Shown: positions 52,772 to 63,124, counted from the first letter of the stretch. The stretch: 64,000 nucleotides of DNA from Acidobacteriota bacterium (GCA_003223215.1 QHYH01000089.1:1-64000); one strand, 5' to 3'. Notes: generated from the letters alone by a model not told the origin. A program made the numbers and translations.

Positions 52772-54748
52772 GTGACAGAGATCGCGGAGCGCTCCTTGAA
52801 GACCCGAACCAAATTGGTGGACCTCGAGTGGCTCGAGTCCAACTTTCCCTGCATGCAGGCCTGTCCCGTCCATACCCAGGCCGGCCGCTACGTCTCCCTC
52901 ATCGCCGAGGGGAGGTACGAGGAGGCGTATCGCTATGCCCGGGTCCCTAATCCTTTTGCTTCGATCTGCGGCCGCGTCTGCGGTCATCCTTGCGAACCAG
53001 CCTGCCGACGAGGCCAGTTTGACGCGCCCATCTCCATTCGCGCCTTGAAGCGCTTTGTGACCGAGCGCCATGGGCCGGAGTCACGCAACCCCATCGACGT
53101 TTTTTCGAGGCGTCCGCGTGTCGCTCGCTCCGAAAAGGTGGCCATCATCGGGTCCGGCCCGGCAGGCATGTCCGCCGCACACGATCTGGCACTACTCGGC
53201 TATCCGGTTACCATTTTCGAGGCTGCTGCCGTGCCGGGCGGCATGATGCACCTCGGCATTCCGGAATACCGCCTGCCGCGCGACGTCTTGCAAGCACAGA
53301 TTCGCGAAATCCTCGACCTTGGCCCGGAACTGCTTCTCCATACGCGGCTGGGCCGCGACTTTTCCCTCGAAGACCTCCGCCGCCAGGGCTACCAAGCCAT
53401 TTTGATGGCCTTCGGCCTGCACCGCAGCCGCGACCTCCACCTTCCCGGCAACGATCTAGACGGCGTGGTGAAGGGCATCGACTTTCTCCTGAATGTCAAT
53501 CTTGGCTATCGCTTCCAAATTGGCAAGCAAGTTGTCGTTATCGGCGGGGGAAACGTGGCCATTGACGTGGCGCGTTCCGCCATGCGCGAGCAGCAGCAAA
53601 AATTCATGAAGGACATCACCGGAGTGGTCCTTCCAAACGAGCTGACCTCCAGCGAGTTGGACGTCGCCATGAAGGAATTCATGGACGTCTCGCGGCAGGC
53701 GTTGCGAATGGGCGCCCGCGAAGTCCATCTCGTTTGCCTGGAGTCTCGCGAGGAAATGCCCGCGTCGGAGGAAGAGATCGACGAAGGCCTGAGGGAGGGA
53801 ATCAAGATTCATCCCTCCCTCGGCCCCAAACAGTTTGTGGGCAAAAACGGAAAACTCACCGGGCTTGAAGTGATTCGCTGCACCTCTGTTTTTGACGAGC
53901 AAAAGCGCTTCAACCCGAAGTTTGCCGAGGGCACGGAAACCATCCTTCCTTGTGACACGGTGATTCTCGCCATTGGGCAGGCTTCCGATCTCTCTTTCTT
54001 GAAACCCTCCGATGGCATCGAAACCACGCGCCAAGGCACTTTGAAGATTGATCCCGCAACGCTGATGACCGCTGCGCCAGGGATTTTTGCCGCAGGCGAC
54101 ATCGCCTTCGGGCCCCGGCTCATCATCAATGCGGTTGCTGACGGCAAAAAGGCCGCCGAGCAAATCGACAAGTTCCTTCGCGGGCCGGAGTGGCAACCCA
54201 AGCCGCAGTTCGTGCAAATCAGTGTCCTCGACCATCACCAAATGGCCGAGGAATACGACGAGTATTCCCGCCTGGCCGTTCCCACAATTCCTCTCGAACG
54301 GCGCACCGGTGTTTCCGAGGTGGAGACCGGATTCACGGAAGAGCAGGCGCGGAGGGAAGCTTCACGCTGTTTGCAGTGCTGGATCAATACGATCTTCGAA
54401 GGGAATGAAGCCAACGGCAGCGAATGCATCCTCTGCGGCGGCTGCGTGGATGTCTGTCCGGAAAACTGTCTCGAGCTCGTTCCCTTAAGCCAATTCGAAT
54501 TCTCCGGTGAGACGCGCCAGCAACTCGCCTCCACTTCCGAAGCGCGCGCGAACGAACTGCTGCACTTTTCGCCAGCGGAGCTGGGAGCTTCGCAAGGCTC
54601 GGTGATGGTCAAGGATGAGACGATTTGCATCCGCTGCGGCCTTTGCGCCGAGCGCTGCCCGGTGCACACCATCACCATGGAAGCTTTCGAGGTTTTCGAT
54701 CACGACCCGAGTTTAGCGCAAAGCGAGGAGATGACTCTCCCATCATGA
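52772..54748 (+). CDS. GltD-like FAD/NAD(P) oxidoreductase with ferredoxin domain
   Basis: A 658-aa soluble flavoprotein. The N-terminal Fe-S domain (CMQACPVHTQAGRY; CGRVCGHPCEPACRRG) is as in glutamate synthase small subunits. FAD binding is VAIIGSGPAGMSAAHDLALL and the pyridine-nucleotide site VVVIGGGNVAIDVARSAM. GIFAAGDIAFGPRLIINAV is the second FAD motif. Two 4Fe-4S clusters end the chain (CILCGGCVDVCPENC; CIRCGLCAERCPVHT). Its place in a Rieske/cytochrome b operon suggests an NAD(P)H or ferredoxin module of that complex. GTG start 2 bp after the previous stop. Confidence 0.85.
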   Translation: MTEIAERSLKTRTKLVDLEWLESNFPCMQACPVHTQAGRYVSLIAEGRYEEAYRYARVPNPFASICGRVCGHPCEPACRRGQFDAPISIRALKRFVTERHGPESRNPIDVFSRRPRVARSEKVAIIGSGPAGMSAAHDLALLGYPVTIFEAAAVPGGMMHLGIPEYRLPRDVLQAQIREILDLGPELLLHTRLGRDFSLEDLRRQGYQAILMAFGLHRSRDLHLPGNDLDGVVKGIDFLLNVNLGYRFQIGKQVVVIGGGNVAIDVARSAMREQQQKFMKDITGVVLPNELTSSELDVAMKEFMDVSRQALRMGAREVHLVCLESREEMPASEEEIDEGLREGIKIHPSLGPKQFVGKNGKLTGLEVIRCTSVFDEQKRFNPKFAEGTETILPCDTVILAIGQASDLSFLKPSDGIETTRQGTLKIDPATLMTAAPGIFAAGDIAFGPRLIINAVADGKKAAEQIDKFLRGPEWQPKPQFVQISVLDHHQMAEEYDEYSRLAVPTIPLERRTGVSEVETGFTEEQARREASRCLQCWINTIFEGNEANGSECILCGGCVDVCPENCLELVPLSQFEFSGETRQQLASTSEARANELLHFSPAELGASQGSVMVKDETICIRCGLCAERCPVHTITMEAFEVFDHDPSLAQSEEMTLPS

Positions 54749-55254
54749 GCGACACAAAAACATCTTCGGTTGCGGGTTCGCCGCTCGCCATCCCGGTGGG
54801 CCAGGGAGTCACGCGGCGCGATTTTCTCAACGAGATCACCATGGGGGCGCTCGGCATCGCGGGCCTCGGCTCGGTCGCGGTAACTTATCAATATTTTTCG
54901 CCCAATGTTTTGTTCGAGCCTTCCACCACGTTTCGCGCCGGTAATCCCGACCTTTATCCCGTGCATTCCGTCACGTTCTTGCAGGACCAGCAGGTTTACA
55001 TCGTGCGCATGCCGGAGGGCTTTTACGCAGTGTCCGCCGTGTGCACGCACCTTGGCTGCATCACGCAATGGAAACCGGACGCGGACATGATTGCCTGCCC
55101 GTGCCATGGCAGCACATTTCGTCCCGACGGCGTAAAGATCGAAGGGCCCGCGCCGCGGCCGCTTCCTCACTTTGCGATTTCTCTCACGGCCGACGGCGAG
55201 CTGGTCGTGGACAAGCTGCAAATCATCAAGGCTTCGCAGGTTTTGAAAGTTTGA
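54745..55254 (+). CDS. Rieske iron-sulfur protein
   Basis: A 169-aa membrane-anchored Rieske subunit. A twin-arginine signal ([20 protein letters not shown]) is followed by the 2Fe-2S boxes CTHLGC and CPCHGS. The start overlaps the previous stop by 4 bp, which excludes the longer upstream frame. It carries electrons from quinol to the c-type cytochromes of the complex. Confidence 0.92.
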   Translation: MSDTKTSSVAGSPLAIPVGQGVTRRDFLNEITMGALGIAGLGSVAVTYQYFSPNVLFEPSTTFRAGNPDLYPVHSVTFLQDQQVYIVRMPEGFYAVSAVCTHLGCITQWKPDADMIACPCHGSTFRPDGVKIEGPAPRPLPHFAISLTADGELVVDKLQIIKASQVLKV

Positions 55255-55261
55255 GGGAAAC

Positions 55262-56014
55262 ATGGCTAGCTGTTTTCAATCCGCCCTCCACAACCTTCGC
55301 GAGACGAAAGTGTGGAAGTCCGTCTTCCGCCGCGGCCCGGCCAATACCAACCGCACGCGCAGCCTGGCGATTTTCGGGAACCTGTTCCTCCACTGGATGC
55401 CGGTCAAAGTTCGCGAAAAGTCGCTCCGCGTGCGCGCTTCCTATTATCTCGGGTCGATTTCTTTCATCCTCTTCATCGTTCTGTTCGTCACCGGAATCTT
55501 GCTGATGTTTTATTACCATCCGGCGGCGCCAAACGCCTACCGCGACATGAAGGACCTCCAATTTGTCGTTGCGAACGGCGTATTCCTGCGGAATCTCCAC
55601 CGCCTGGCCGCGCACTTGATGGTCTTCGCCGTCTTCTGGCACATGTTTCACGTCTTCTACCGTGGCGGCTACAAACCTCCTCATGAATTCAACTGGGTTG
55701 TCGGGGTGGTGCTCCTCCTCTTGACCCTGTTCCTCAGTTACACCGGCTATTTGCTGCCCTGGGATCAACTTGCGTTCTGGGCCGTCACCGTCGGCACCAA
55801 TATCATTTCCGCCATGCCGTTCATCGGGCACAAAGTGCGCTTCCTGCTTCTCGGCGGCAACATCGTGGGAGAAAACGCTTTGCTGCGCTTTTACGTGCTT
55901 CACGTCGTGATTCTTCCGCTTGCCGCCTTTGTATTGATCGGAATTCATTTCTGGCGCGTGCAAAAAGACGGCGGTTTGACCGTCAAGCCCAAGGACGAAG
56001 ATGGAAAAGAATAA
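55262..56014 (+). CDS. Cytochrome b6-type subunit
   Basis: A 250-aa protein with four core membrane helices. The heme ligands are spaced H-x13-H ([16 protein letters not shown]) and H-x14-H ([17 protein letters not shown]); the latter spacing is that of cytochrome b6. The only Cys is residue 4, so no covalent heme like that of b6 is expected. [18 protein letters not shown] is the quinol-site helix. It overlaps the next gene by 14 bp. Confidence 0.9.
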   Translation: MASCFQSALHNLRETKVWKSVFRRGPANTNRTRSLAIFGNLFLHWMPVKVREKSLRVRASYYLGSISFILFIVLFVTGILLMFYYHPAAPNAYRDMKDLQFVVANGVFLRNLHRLAAHLMVFAVFWHMFHVFYRGGYKPPHEFNWVVGVVLLLLTLFLSYTGYLLPWDQLAFWAVTVGTNIISAMPFIGHKVRFLLLGGNIVGENALLRFYVLHVVILPLAAFVLIGIHFWRVQKDGGLTVKPKDEDGKE

Positions 56015-56708
56015 AATCGAAACCGGGCTTAGTTCGGATGCGAAGAAAGAGCCGCGGCGCGTTGTCTTCGTCACGAAGAAGACATCCGCCAAGGTCGTGG
56101 GCGAGCGCGGCCCGCAGTTGATGACCTTCCCTCATCTGTTGATCCGCGAGGCGATTGCATTTCAGGTTTTGGTGATCGCCATGGTGATCGTGGCGCTCGT
56201 CTGGGACGCGCCGCTCGAGCGGCTCGCCAATCCGCTGCTCACCCCCAACCCTGCCAAAGCGCCGTGGTACTTTCTGGGCCTCCAGGAATTGCTGCACTTT
56301 TTCCCGCCGTTTGTGGCCGGCATCCTGATCCCCACCCTCGTCGTTGTCGCGCTGATCTTCATTCCTTATTTCAACGTGAACATCGAGGGCCGGGCCCTCT
56401 GGGCGTACCACCCTGCGCAACATCTGCGCACCATCTTGATCGTGGCGCTCATGCTCCTCGCGTTGCTCGCCGGGTTTCATGCCTGGACGATTTTTGTGCC
56501 GACCGCGTTACTGGCCACGCTCCTGGTGATCTCCTACACCGGCAGGCAGGCGCGGAAAGGATGGTTAGGATCGTTGGGCAGCAAGCCACTCTCCTGGTGG
56601 ATCATGACCTGGTTCATTGCTGTCGCCGTTTGCCTGACCGCTGTGGGCACCTTCTTCCGCGGCCCAGGCTGGTCTTGGGTGTGGCCTTGGGGGACCTATG
56701 CCGGCTGA
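56001..56708 (+). CDS. Cytochrome b C-terminal (subunit IV-like) protein
   Basis: A 235-aa protein supplying the missing helices of cytochrome b. [20 protein letters not shown] contains the PEWY position as APWY, so the Glu of the quinol site is replaced. The later helices ([20 protein letters not shown] and further segments) exceed the usual three of subunit IV. It overlaps both neighbours. Confidence 0.85.
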   Translation: MEKNKIETGLSSDAKKEPRRVVFVTKKTSAKVVGERGPQLMTFPHLLIREAIAFQVLVIAMVIVALVWDAPLERLANPLLTPNPAKAPWYFLGLQELLHFFPPFVAGILIPTLVVVALIFIPYFNVNIEGRALWAYHPAQHLRTILIVALMLLALLAGFHAWTIFVPTALLATLLVISYTGRQARKGWLGSLGSKPLSWWIMTWFIAVAVCLTAVGTFFRGPGWSWVWPWGTYAG

Positions 56709-58836
56709 AGCGATGGGCAAGGTAACCGACCGCATGCGCTTCGTTTTTGCGGTCTTGAGCCTGATCTTCCTGGCCGTGCTGGCCATTTCGCCTTTCAAGG
56801 ACTACCGCCGCGAGTGGAAGCAGTACAAACGTTCTTATCTGCGCTTTGCGCAGGGTCGCCCGGATACGAAGCGGCTGACCGCCGATTACAGCCCGGGCAT
56901 TGATCAAATCTGGCTCCCCGGAATGAACGTGGTCGACCGCTGCACCACCTGCCATCAGGGAATCACGCAATCGAGCCTTGCGGATAAGTCTGTTCCGCAG
57001 CCTTTTCGCGCGCATCCGCCGATTCCGCACAACATGCGCGAGTGGGGCTGCACGATTTGTCATCGCGGCCAGGGGCCGGCCACGGAAGTCGCCGAAGCTC
57101 ACGAGTCCACGCTCGCCTGGGAGCAGCCGGTCTTGCCCACGCACTTCATCCAGGCTTCCTGCGGAACCTGCCATCAATCCGATCTGCCGCAAACGCCGCA
57201 GCTTGCGCGCGGCCGCCAGCTCCTGGCCGAATTCAATTGCCAAGGTTGCCACAAAATGCAGGGCATCGAGCGGCCCGCGATGCTCGGCCCGGACCTCACG
57301 AGCATCGGCACGAAAGTCAGCCGCGAATGGATTTACAAATGGCTCAAGGAACCGCGCACGATTGTGGACAAGGACGGCAACGTCACCGTCAATGGCTACG
57401 AAACCGAGGAAGAGCCGCGCATGCCAAAGTTCCGGCTCAGCGAGACGGAACTTCGCGCGCTGGCGGCTTACCTCAGCGTTCAAAAAGCAAAGGCGCTTCG
57501 GCCGTACAAGATTTCTCCGGCCGTCGTTGCCGCCTGGAGCAAAAATCCGGAACTGATTTCGCAAGGGGAGCTTCGCTTCCGGCAGATGTTCTGCACCACC
57601 TGTCACTCGCTGGCCGTCACGCGCGCCGGAGAAACGAAGCTGATCGGCGGCGATATTGGCCCCGAGCTCACAAAAGTGGGCAGCAAGGTCAATACGGACT
57701 GGCTGATCGCCTGGCTGCGCGATCCGGAGGCCTATCTGCCGCACACGCGCATGACGCGCTACGGCTGGTCGGATGAGGACCTGTACAAAGTCAGCCAGTA
57801 CATCACGACAAAGCTGGTTGATTCCGATTTGCTCAGCGACGTTCCGAAACTCGATCCGCCAGCGGATGAGGAAATCCAGCTCGGGCGCGGGCTGTTTATT
57901 GAGAAAGGTTGCGCGAGCTGCCACACCATCGAAGGCGTGAACCCGCAAAAAGATTTTGGGCCGGACTTGAGCGCGCTCGGAGGAAAAAACGCCTCGGAAC
58001 TCGAATTCGGCGCGGCGAAAATTCCGCACAACCTGGTCTCTTACATCCAGGCCAAGCTCGAGGATCCCGTTTCGGTCAATCCTGCGGCGCGCATGCCGCG
58101 ATACAGTTGGAATCAACCGGATCTCGACGCCGTCACCACGGCGTTGCTTAGCATGAAAGGCGCGCCGCCAACGAGCGCCTTCGAAAACCTCCTCGTGCCG
58201 CGCAAACCATCCTCCTTCCGCGCCACCGGCTCGTTTGCCGAAGTCTACGAACGCTATAAGTGCTACGCCTGCCACAGATTCAATGGCTACGGCGGCGACT
58301 TGGCGCCCGACCTGACCTACGAAGGCAGCCGCGCCGAGCGGCAGTGGCTCGTGGAGTTCCTGAAGAGCCCGCAGACATTGCGCCCGACGCTCATTTTGCG
58401 CATGCCGCAACTCAACATGAGCGACAAGGACGCGGCCACGCTGGCCGATTACCTCGCCTTGGTCATGCAGCATCCGGCGGTGAACCCGGCAAGCAAGGAC
58501 GCCAAGGAGTTCACTCCGGCGATGGCCACGCTTGGCAAGCAGCTCTATGAGGTGAAATATCAGTGCCAGTCCTGCCACACGATCGGCAGCTCTGGCGGAT
58601 ACGTGGGTCCCAACCTGAGTAATGCCGGAGGCTGGCTGACGCCCGCTTGGATCGAAGCCTGGCTCAGAAATCCTCAAGCGTTGATTCCGGATTCCATTGA
58701 ACCGCGCCGAAACTTCACAGACGAAGAGATTCTGGCGCTGACCGCCTACCTCGTGACGCTGCGCGCAGGAATCAAGCCGCAGAAGACCGCCGTCAACATC
58801 GGAGCCCTGGCTTCCGAGCAGGGGGCAGGGCGATGA
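56698..58836 (+). CDS. Octaheme c-type cytochrome
   Basis: A 712-aa protein with an N-terminal membrane anchor (FVFAVLSLIFLAVLAISPF) and eight CxxCH sites. In order they are CTTCH, CTICH, CGTCH, CQGCH, CTTCH, CASCH, CYACH and CQSCH. Met ligands recur in MPKFRLSE, RMPRYSW and RMPQLNMS, so it is largely a string of cytochrome-c domains. It would accept electrons from the Rieske/b core, in place of cytochrome c1 or f. The start overlaps the previous gene by 11 bp. Confidence 0.88.
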   Translation: MPAEAMGKVTDRMRFVFAVLSLIFLAVLAISPFKDYRREWKQYKRSYLRFAQGRPDTKRLTADYSPGIDQIWLPGMNVVDRCTTCHQGITQSSLADKSVPQPFRAHPPIPHNMREWGCTICHRGQGPATEVAEAHESTLAWEQPVLPTHFIQASCGTCHQSDLPQTPQLARGRQLLAEFNCQGCHKMQGIERPAMLGPDLTSIGTKVSREWIYKWLKEPRTIVDKDGNVTVNGYETEEEPRMPKFRLSETELRALAAYLSVQKAKALRPYKISPAVVAAWSKNPELISQGELRFRQMFCTTCHSLAVTRAGETKLIGGDIGPELTKVGSKVNTDWLIAWLRDPEAYLPHTRMTRYGWSDEDLYKVSQYITTKLVDSDLLSDVPKLDPPADEEIQLGRGLFIEKGCASCHTIEGVNPQKDFGPDLSALGGKNASELEFGAAKIPHNLVSYIQAKLEDPVSVNPAARMPRYSWNQPDLDAVTTALLSMKGAPPTSAFENLLVPRKPSSFRATGSFAEVYERYKCYACHRFNGYGGDLAPDLTYEGSRAERQWLVEFLKSPQTLRPTLILRMPQLNMSDKDAATLADYLALVMQHPAVNPASKDAKEFTPAMATLGKQLYEVKYQCQSCHTIGSSGGYVGPNLSNAGGWLTPAWIEAWLRNPQALIPDSIEPRRNFTDEEILALTAYLVTLRAGIKPQKTAVNIGALASEQGAGR

Positions 58837-59327
58837 GAATCCGCAACTTGGCAGTGGCTGCTCTCGGTGTCGCCGCTCTTTGCGGTGCCTCCGGCTGCCG
58901 CAAGCACGCTCGAACTGCAAAGGTCGACCCGCTTCTCGCAGCGTATGATTCGGAAGCGGACTGGAACGATTCCACAAAAATGATTCCACTCGGCTACCAG
59001 CAAGCTCAGGGTAAGCGCGTCTTCTACCAATATTGTGTGTGGTGCCACGCGGACTCGACCCCCGCGGGCCCGTCAAATCGCTCGAACCTCACGCCGGTAC
59101 CGGCACTGCTCGACGACGGCGCAACGCTCAACGCCGAGAGCGACGAGTACCTCGGGAACATCATCACCCTCGGCGGCAGCGCCTTGGGAAAATCGGCGAT
59201 GATGCCGCCTTACGGGCGCACGCTCTCGCCGGAGGAAATCCGCTCGGTCATCGCTTTCACGCGCGCGATCGCCCAGCCGCCGTACCAGCCTCCCGGCCGG
59301 CCCGGATCGCAATATTCGGCCAGATAG
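58833..59327 (+). CDS. Monoheme cytochrome c lipoprotein
   Basis: A 164-aa protein with a lipoprotein-like signal (GVAALCGASGC) and one heme site (YQYCVWCHADST). Distal Met is probably in SAMMPPYG. It overlaps the octaheme gene by 4 bp and probably serves as terminal electron carrier of the complex. Confidence 0.85.
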   Translation: MRIRNLAVAALGVAALCGASGCRKHARTAKVDPLLAAYDSEADWNDSTKMIPLGYQQAQGKRVFYQYCVWCHADSTPAGPSNRSNLTPVPALLDDGATLNAESDEYLGNIITLGGSALGKSAMMPPYGRTLSPEEIRSVIAFTRAIAQPPYQPPGRPGSQYSAR

Positions 59328-59345
59328 GAGATACTTTTTCGGCCC

Positions 59346-60671
59346 ATGAAATCCGCACGCTCGCTAGGTTTTCAAAGCAAGAAGACTCTGCTCGCGTTGC
59401 CGTTGCTCGCGTTTTGTGCCATGCCGGCCTCGGCGCAGGTGAGCCCCAGCGAAGTCCTGAATCCCGACCTGCAAGCTCTCGAGCAGGCTCATTTCCAGCA
59501 GTTGATCGCAATCAACCACTCCGTCGCCAAAACCAAATTCCCTTTTCCTTTTTATCTGAGCCGCTACGTCGGTCTCGATCCCGCAAAACAGGCGGAAGCG
59601 GATACGCGGGGACTGGAGTTTGTGCGCTTCAAGGACCGCGCGATACTGAAGGTCAGCGGAAATTACAACGCGGCGTACGACACGCTTCGCCTGACGCAAA
59701 ACGAACGCGCAACCGCTACCTTTCGTTCCGTGATCCTTCCGATTTTGCAGGTGGTCACCGCGGCTCTGCCGGAAGATTTGCCGTGCGATGGAATCGGCTT
59801 CGAGATCGCGCATCACGCGCGCACCAACAACCGAAGCTACGATTTTGAAGGGAAAGAAACCCTGGTGGTGGTCTTTGACCGCGCGGACGCCTGGGCAATC
59901 TCGCGCGCGAGCAGCGATCCGGAGCGCCAGGAAATCCTGAACCGCTCGAAAGTGTTTGTGAGCGGGGTGGACTACGGCCTGTCGCTAACCGAGCGCGATC
60001 CGCTGAATGTCGAGACGCTTCGGCGGTCCATTCCCGCCAATCCGGATGCCACTTCGTCAGCGCGCTCTTCCGCACTGACCTCGCATTCCGTGCTGCTGAA
60101 GCCGGTGAATCCTCCTCCGGCTGCTCCCGCAGCCCCGGCCGGCGCCAAGCCCGCTGCACCTCGAGCGGCCGATCCCTCGCCAGAAACTCCTCGGCTAACG
60201 CAAGCGGACGCGAACCGCCTCGAAGAAAAATATCAATCGCAGTTGAGCGCGCTCGCGAAAGAAGGCGCAGCGAAATTTCGTTTCGTCGCGTACGCGCCGC
60301 CTACCTTTGTGCTTTTCCACGACCAGATCGCACTCGAGATGACCCTGAAGAATTCGCGGCAATTCGCGCCCGCGAGGGGCTCGATTTACAAGCGGGCCGC
60401 CGAGAGCTTCGACCTTTTCCTGGCGCCGCTGCTGAAAGACATTTCGGAGCGCATTTCGCCGGATGTGGAGTTCGAGCTGTTCGACTTTTCCGTGCTTAAC
60501 AAGCTTTCGCCGACGGCCAAGGAAACCTCCGAAGCCGTCGAGTTCATCTGCCCGCGCGCCGAGCTTAAGAAATTCGTCAATGCGGAAATCACCAACCAGC
60601 AGTTGCTCGACCAGAGCGTCGTGCTCGTCAACGGCGTGCGCATTGCCCTCAACCTGCAACTGGTCGAATAG
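59346..60671 (+). CDS. Exported protein with internal duplication
   Basis: A 441-aa protein with signal peptide (LLALPLLAFCAMPASAQ). Two similar halves are joined by a Pro/Ala linker (about 255-280). Half 1 runs LEQAHFQQLIAINHSVAKTK to SKVFVSGVDYGLSL; half 2 runs LEEKYQSQLSALAKEGAAKF to QSVVLVNGVRIALNL. Each half has an FxP(L/F)L-type middle (ATFRSVILPILQVV; ESFDLFLAPLLKDI). No cofactor motif is seen. It is the last gene of the respiratory operon and its role is unknown. Confidence 0.75.
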   Translation: MKSARSLGFQSKKTLLALPLLAFCAMPASAQVSPSEVLNPDLQALEQAHFQQLIAINHSVAKTKFPFPFYLSRYVGLDPAKQAEADTRGLEFVRFKDRAILKVSGNYNAAYDTLRLTQNERATATFRSVILPILQVVTAALPEDLPCDGIGFEIAHHARTNNRSYDFEGKETLVVVFDRADAWAISRASSDPERQEILNRSKVFVSGVDYGLSLTERDPLNVETLRRSIPANPDATSSARSSALTSHSVLLKPVNPPPAAPAAPAGAKPAAPRAADPSPETPRLTQADANRLEEKYQSQLSALAKEGAAKFRFVAYAPPTFVLFHDQIALEMTLKNSRQFAPARGSIYKRAAESFDLFLAPLLKDISERISPDVEFELFDFSVLNKLSPTAKETSEAVEFICPRAELKKFVNAEITNQQLLDQSVVLVNGVRIALNLQLVE

Positions 60672-60706
60672 CTCGGTGTGCGCCGCCTGCTTTTCAAAGA
60701 GAGTTG

Positions 60707-63004
60707 TTAAGCCAATCCCGCTTTGGACAGCGGCAATTCGCGGATGCGCTTTCCGCTGGCCGAAAAAACCGCGTTCGAGATCGCGGGCGCTATCGCGGGG
60801 AGGCCCGGCTCCCCGATACCCCCCGGAGGCGCGTCGCTTTCCACGACGTGCACGTGGATTTCCCGCGGAGCGGTATTCATGCGCGCGACCGGGTAATCGT
60901 TGAAGTTCGACTGGTCAATGGCGCCATTCGTCGCGGTGATTTCCCCGTAAAAGGCGATGCTGGTTCCCATCACTGCCGCGCCTTCAAATTGATTACGCAC
61001 CATGTCCGGGTTTACCACCGTCCCCGCATCGAGGGCCGTGTCCACGCGCAGAATCTCGACTCTGCCCGCATCGTTTAGCTGCACCTGCACGACCGACGCC
61101 GCGTAGGTCAGGAAACTCCGGTGCATCGCCAAGCCCATCCCGAATCCCTGGCCTTGTTTCTTCTTGCCCCAGCCGGATTTTTCCGCCGCCAATTGCAGCA
61201 CCCGTCGGAACCGCGCCGTGTCAATGGGATATTGCTCATAAGGCTGCCCGTAATTCTCATAGTCCTTCGGCAACTCGCTTTTCGGAATAATGCGGTCCGC
61301 TCCCAGAAGCTCGAGGGAATACTCAAGCGGGTCTTTCCCGGCCGCATGCGCCAGTTCATCGGCAAACGACTGAATCGCAAAGGCGTGATAGATGTTAGCC
61401 ACCGACCGGAACCATCCAATTCGCACATGCGCCGTGGCCGGTCCGTTCTCGGAGCGATGATTGGGGATCGCGAACGGCAGATCGGAGAAACCCAGCCCGA
61501 GTTCCCCGGCGTCGGAATAGACCGCATCGGCATTGAAGGTCGAGCCGATCGGAGGAAACACGGTGCGCTGCAGCCAGGCGGTCGGCTTTCCATCCGCACC
61601 GAGCGCAGCCTTCATATACATCGCCGAAACGGAGTGGTAGGTGTCGAATTTGATGTCGTCCTCGCGGCTCCAGACGACCTTCACCGGTCTCCCCGTTTTT
61701 TTCGAGAGCACCGCTGCCTCCACCGCGTAGTCCGGGAACGATTTTCGCCCAAACGCGCCACCCAGCAAAGTAACGTGCACCGTCACGTCTGCCTTCGGCA
61801 CACCCACCGCTGCCGCAATGGCATCGCGCGCGCCCACGGGGCTTTGCGTGGGCGCCCAGGCTTCTACCTTTCCATCGCGGTAAACCGCGAGCGCCGCCGG
61901 CGGCTCCATCGAAGCATGCGCGAGCAGCGGGGCGTAGTATTCGGCTTCGATGATCCTGCCGCCTTGCGCAAACGCCGCGTCCACGTTTCCTACTTCACGC
62001 ACGACTTTTCCGGGCTTTTGCGCGGTCTCCTGCAACTGTTTCCGATAGGCGCCGGAATTGAAGACGCGGTGAGAACTCTCTTCCCACTCGACCTGCAATT
62101 TCTTTCTGCCCTGCATGGCGGCCCAGGTGTTGTCGGCGAGCACCGCCACCCCGCCGAGGGCCTGATACAGAACCGGAGGCTTGAAGGTAGGGATGGTCGC
62201 CGTCTGCTTGACCCCGCCGACGAGCAGCGCCGCCTTGTCGTCCACCGATTTCACGGCACTGCCCAACACCGGAGGATGCAGCACGCTCGCATATAGCATC
62301 CCCGCCATGTGGGTGTCCTGCCCAAAGACGCCCTTGCCTGTGCACAAGTCCTTCAGGTCGTAACCGGCGGTATCTTTTCCGATGTACCGCCATGCGCTGC
62401 GGGGCTTGAGTTTAAGTTCCTCCTTCTTAGGCACCTCCTGTTTCGCTGCGGCGGCCGCCAGTTCTCCGTACCCCAGCTTCTTCTCGGAGTTCTTGTGGAC
62501 CACCATGTGCAATTCCGTGGAGCATTCCGCTTCCGGAACATTCCATTGCTTGGCGGCCGCGCGGACCAGCATCAGCCTCGCCGTCGCACCGGCTTCGCGC
62601 AAAGGCACAAAGAAGCTGACGACCGAGTGCGAGCCGTCGGTATCCTGGTCCCCGTATTTCTCATCGCCTGTGGCCTGCACAACTTTCACGCGCGCCCAGT
62701 CCGCGTCGAGTTCGTCCGCAACGATGCGCGGCAAGGACGTTCGCACGCCGTTTCCCATTTCCGAGCGATGCGCCACGACATAGGCCGTTCCGTCCGTATC
62801 GACGGCCAAGTAAACGCCGGGGTGCAGCACCGCCTTGCTCATGGCGTCGGCGGGGTTGCCATTCACGGTGGCGGCCAACAGCTGGTCGGGCATCCAGCGC
62901 ACGCTCAATACAAAGGCGCCAGCGCCAAGCATGCCCTGCAAAAATCCGCGCCGGCTGCCCGAGAATTCTTGCGTTTTTTCGGAAATATTTTCGATGTGCA
63001 TCAT
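60707..63004 (-). CDS. Molybdenum hydroxylase large subunit, xanthine dehydrogenase family
   Basis: A 765-aa molybdopterin-binding subunit like the IorB-type large chain of isoquinoline 1-oxidoreductase. A twin-arginine-like N terminus (SRRGFLQGMLGAGAFVLS) suggests export. Conserved parts are MGNGVRTSLPRIVADEL, LLAHASMEPPAALA, LLGGAFGRKSFPDYAVE and the catalytic Glu in PPGGIGEPGLPAIAPAI. The 2Fe-2S small subunit normally adjacent is not found in this window. It converges on the respiratory operon. Confidence 0.85.
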   Translation of the reverse strand: MMHIENISEKTQEFSGSRRGFLQGMLGAGAFVLSVRWMPDQLLAATVNGNPADAMSKAVLHPGVYLAVDTDGTAYVVAHRSEMGNGVRTSLPRIVADELDADWARVKVVQATGDEKYGDQDTDGSHSVVSFFVPLREAGATARLMLVRAAAKQWNVPEAECSTELHMVVHKNSEKKLGYGELAAAAAKQEVPKKEELKLKPRSAWRYIGKDTAGYDLKDLCTGKGVFGQDTHMAGMLYASVLHPPVLGSAVKSVDDKAALLVGGVKQTATIPTFKPPVLYQALGGVAVLADNTWAAMQGRKKLQVEWEESSHRVFNSGAYRKQLQETAQKPGKVVREVGNVDAAFAQGGRIIEAEYYAPLLAHASMEPPAALAVYRDGKVEAWAPTQSPVGARDAIAAAVGVPKADVTVHVTLLGGAFGRKSFPDYAVEAAVLSKKTGRPVKVVWSREDDIKFDTYHSVSAMYMKAALGADGKPTAWLQRTVFPPIGSTFNADAVYSDAGELGLGFSDLPFAIPNHRSENGPATAHVRIGWFRSVANIYHAFAIQSFADELAHAAGKDPLEYSLELLGADRIIPKSELPKDYENYGQPYEQYPIDTARFRRVLQLAAEKSGWGKKKQGQGFGMGLAMHRSFLTYAASVVQVQLNDAGRVEILRVDTALDAGTVVNPDMVRNQFEGAAVMGTSIAFYGEITATNGAIDQSNFNDYPVARMNTAPREIHVHVVESDAPPGGIGEPGLPAIAPAISNAVFSASGKRIRELPLSKAGLA

Positions 63005-63124
63005 GGCTGCTCGCCCTCCAAAGGAATGAAAACGAGTCCAAAAGCGGTCAAGCGTCAGCCCACCATGCTAACACCATTCCCGGTTTCCCGAGGTTCGAGC
63101 GAATCACGGGCCATCATGGGGTTT

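Noticed and set aside
56614-59076. 820-aa minus-strand open frame
   Set aside because: It lies antisense to the octaheme cytochrome gene. His/Arg/Ala-rich composition and lack of motifs mark it as a shadow.
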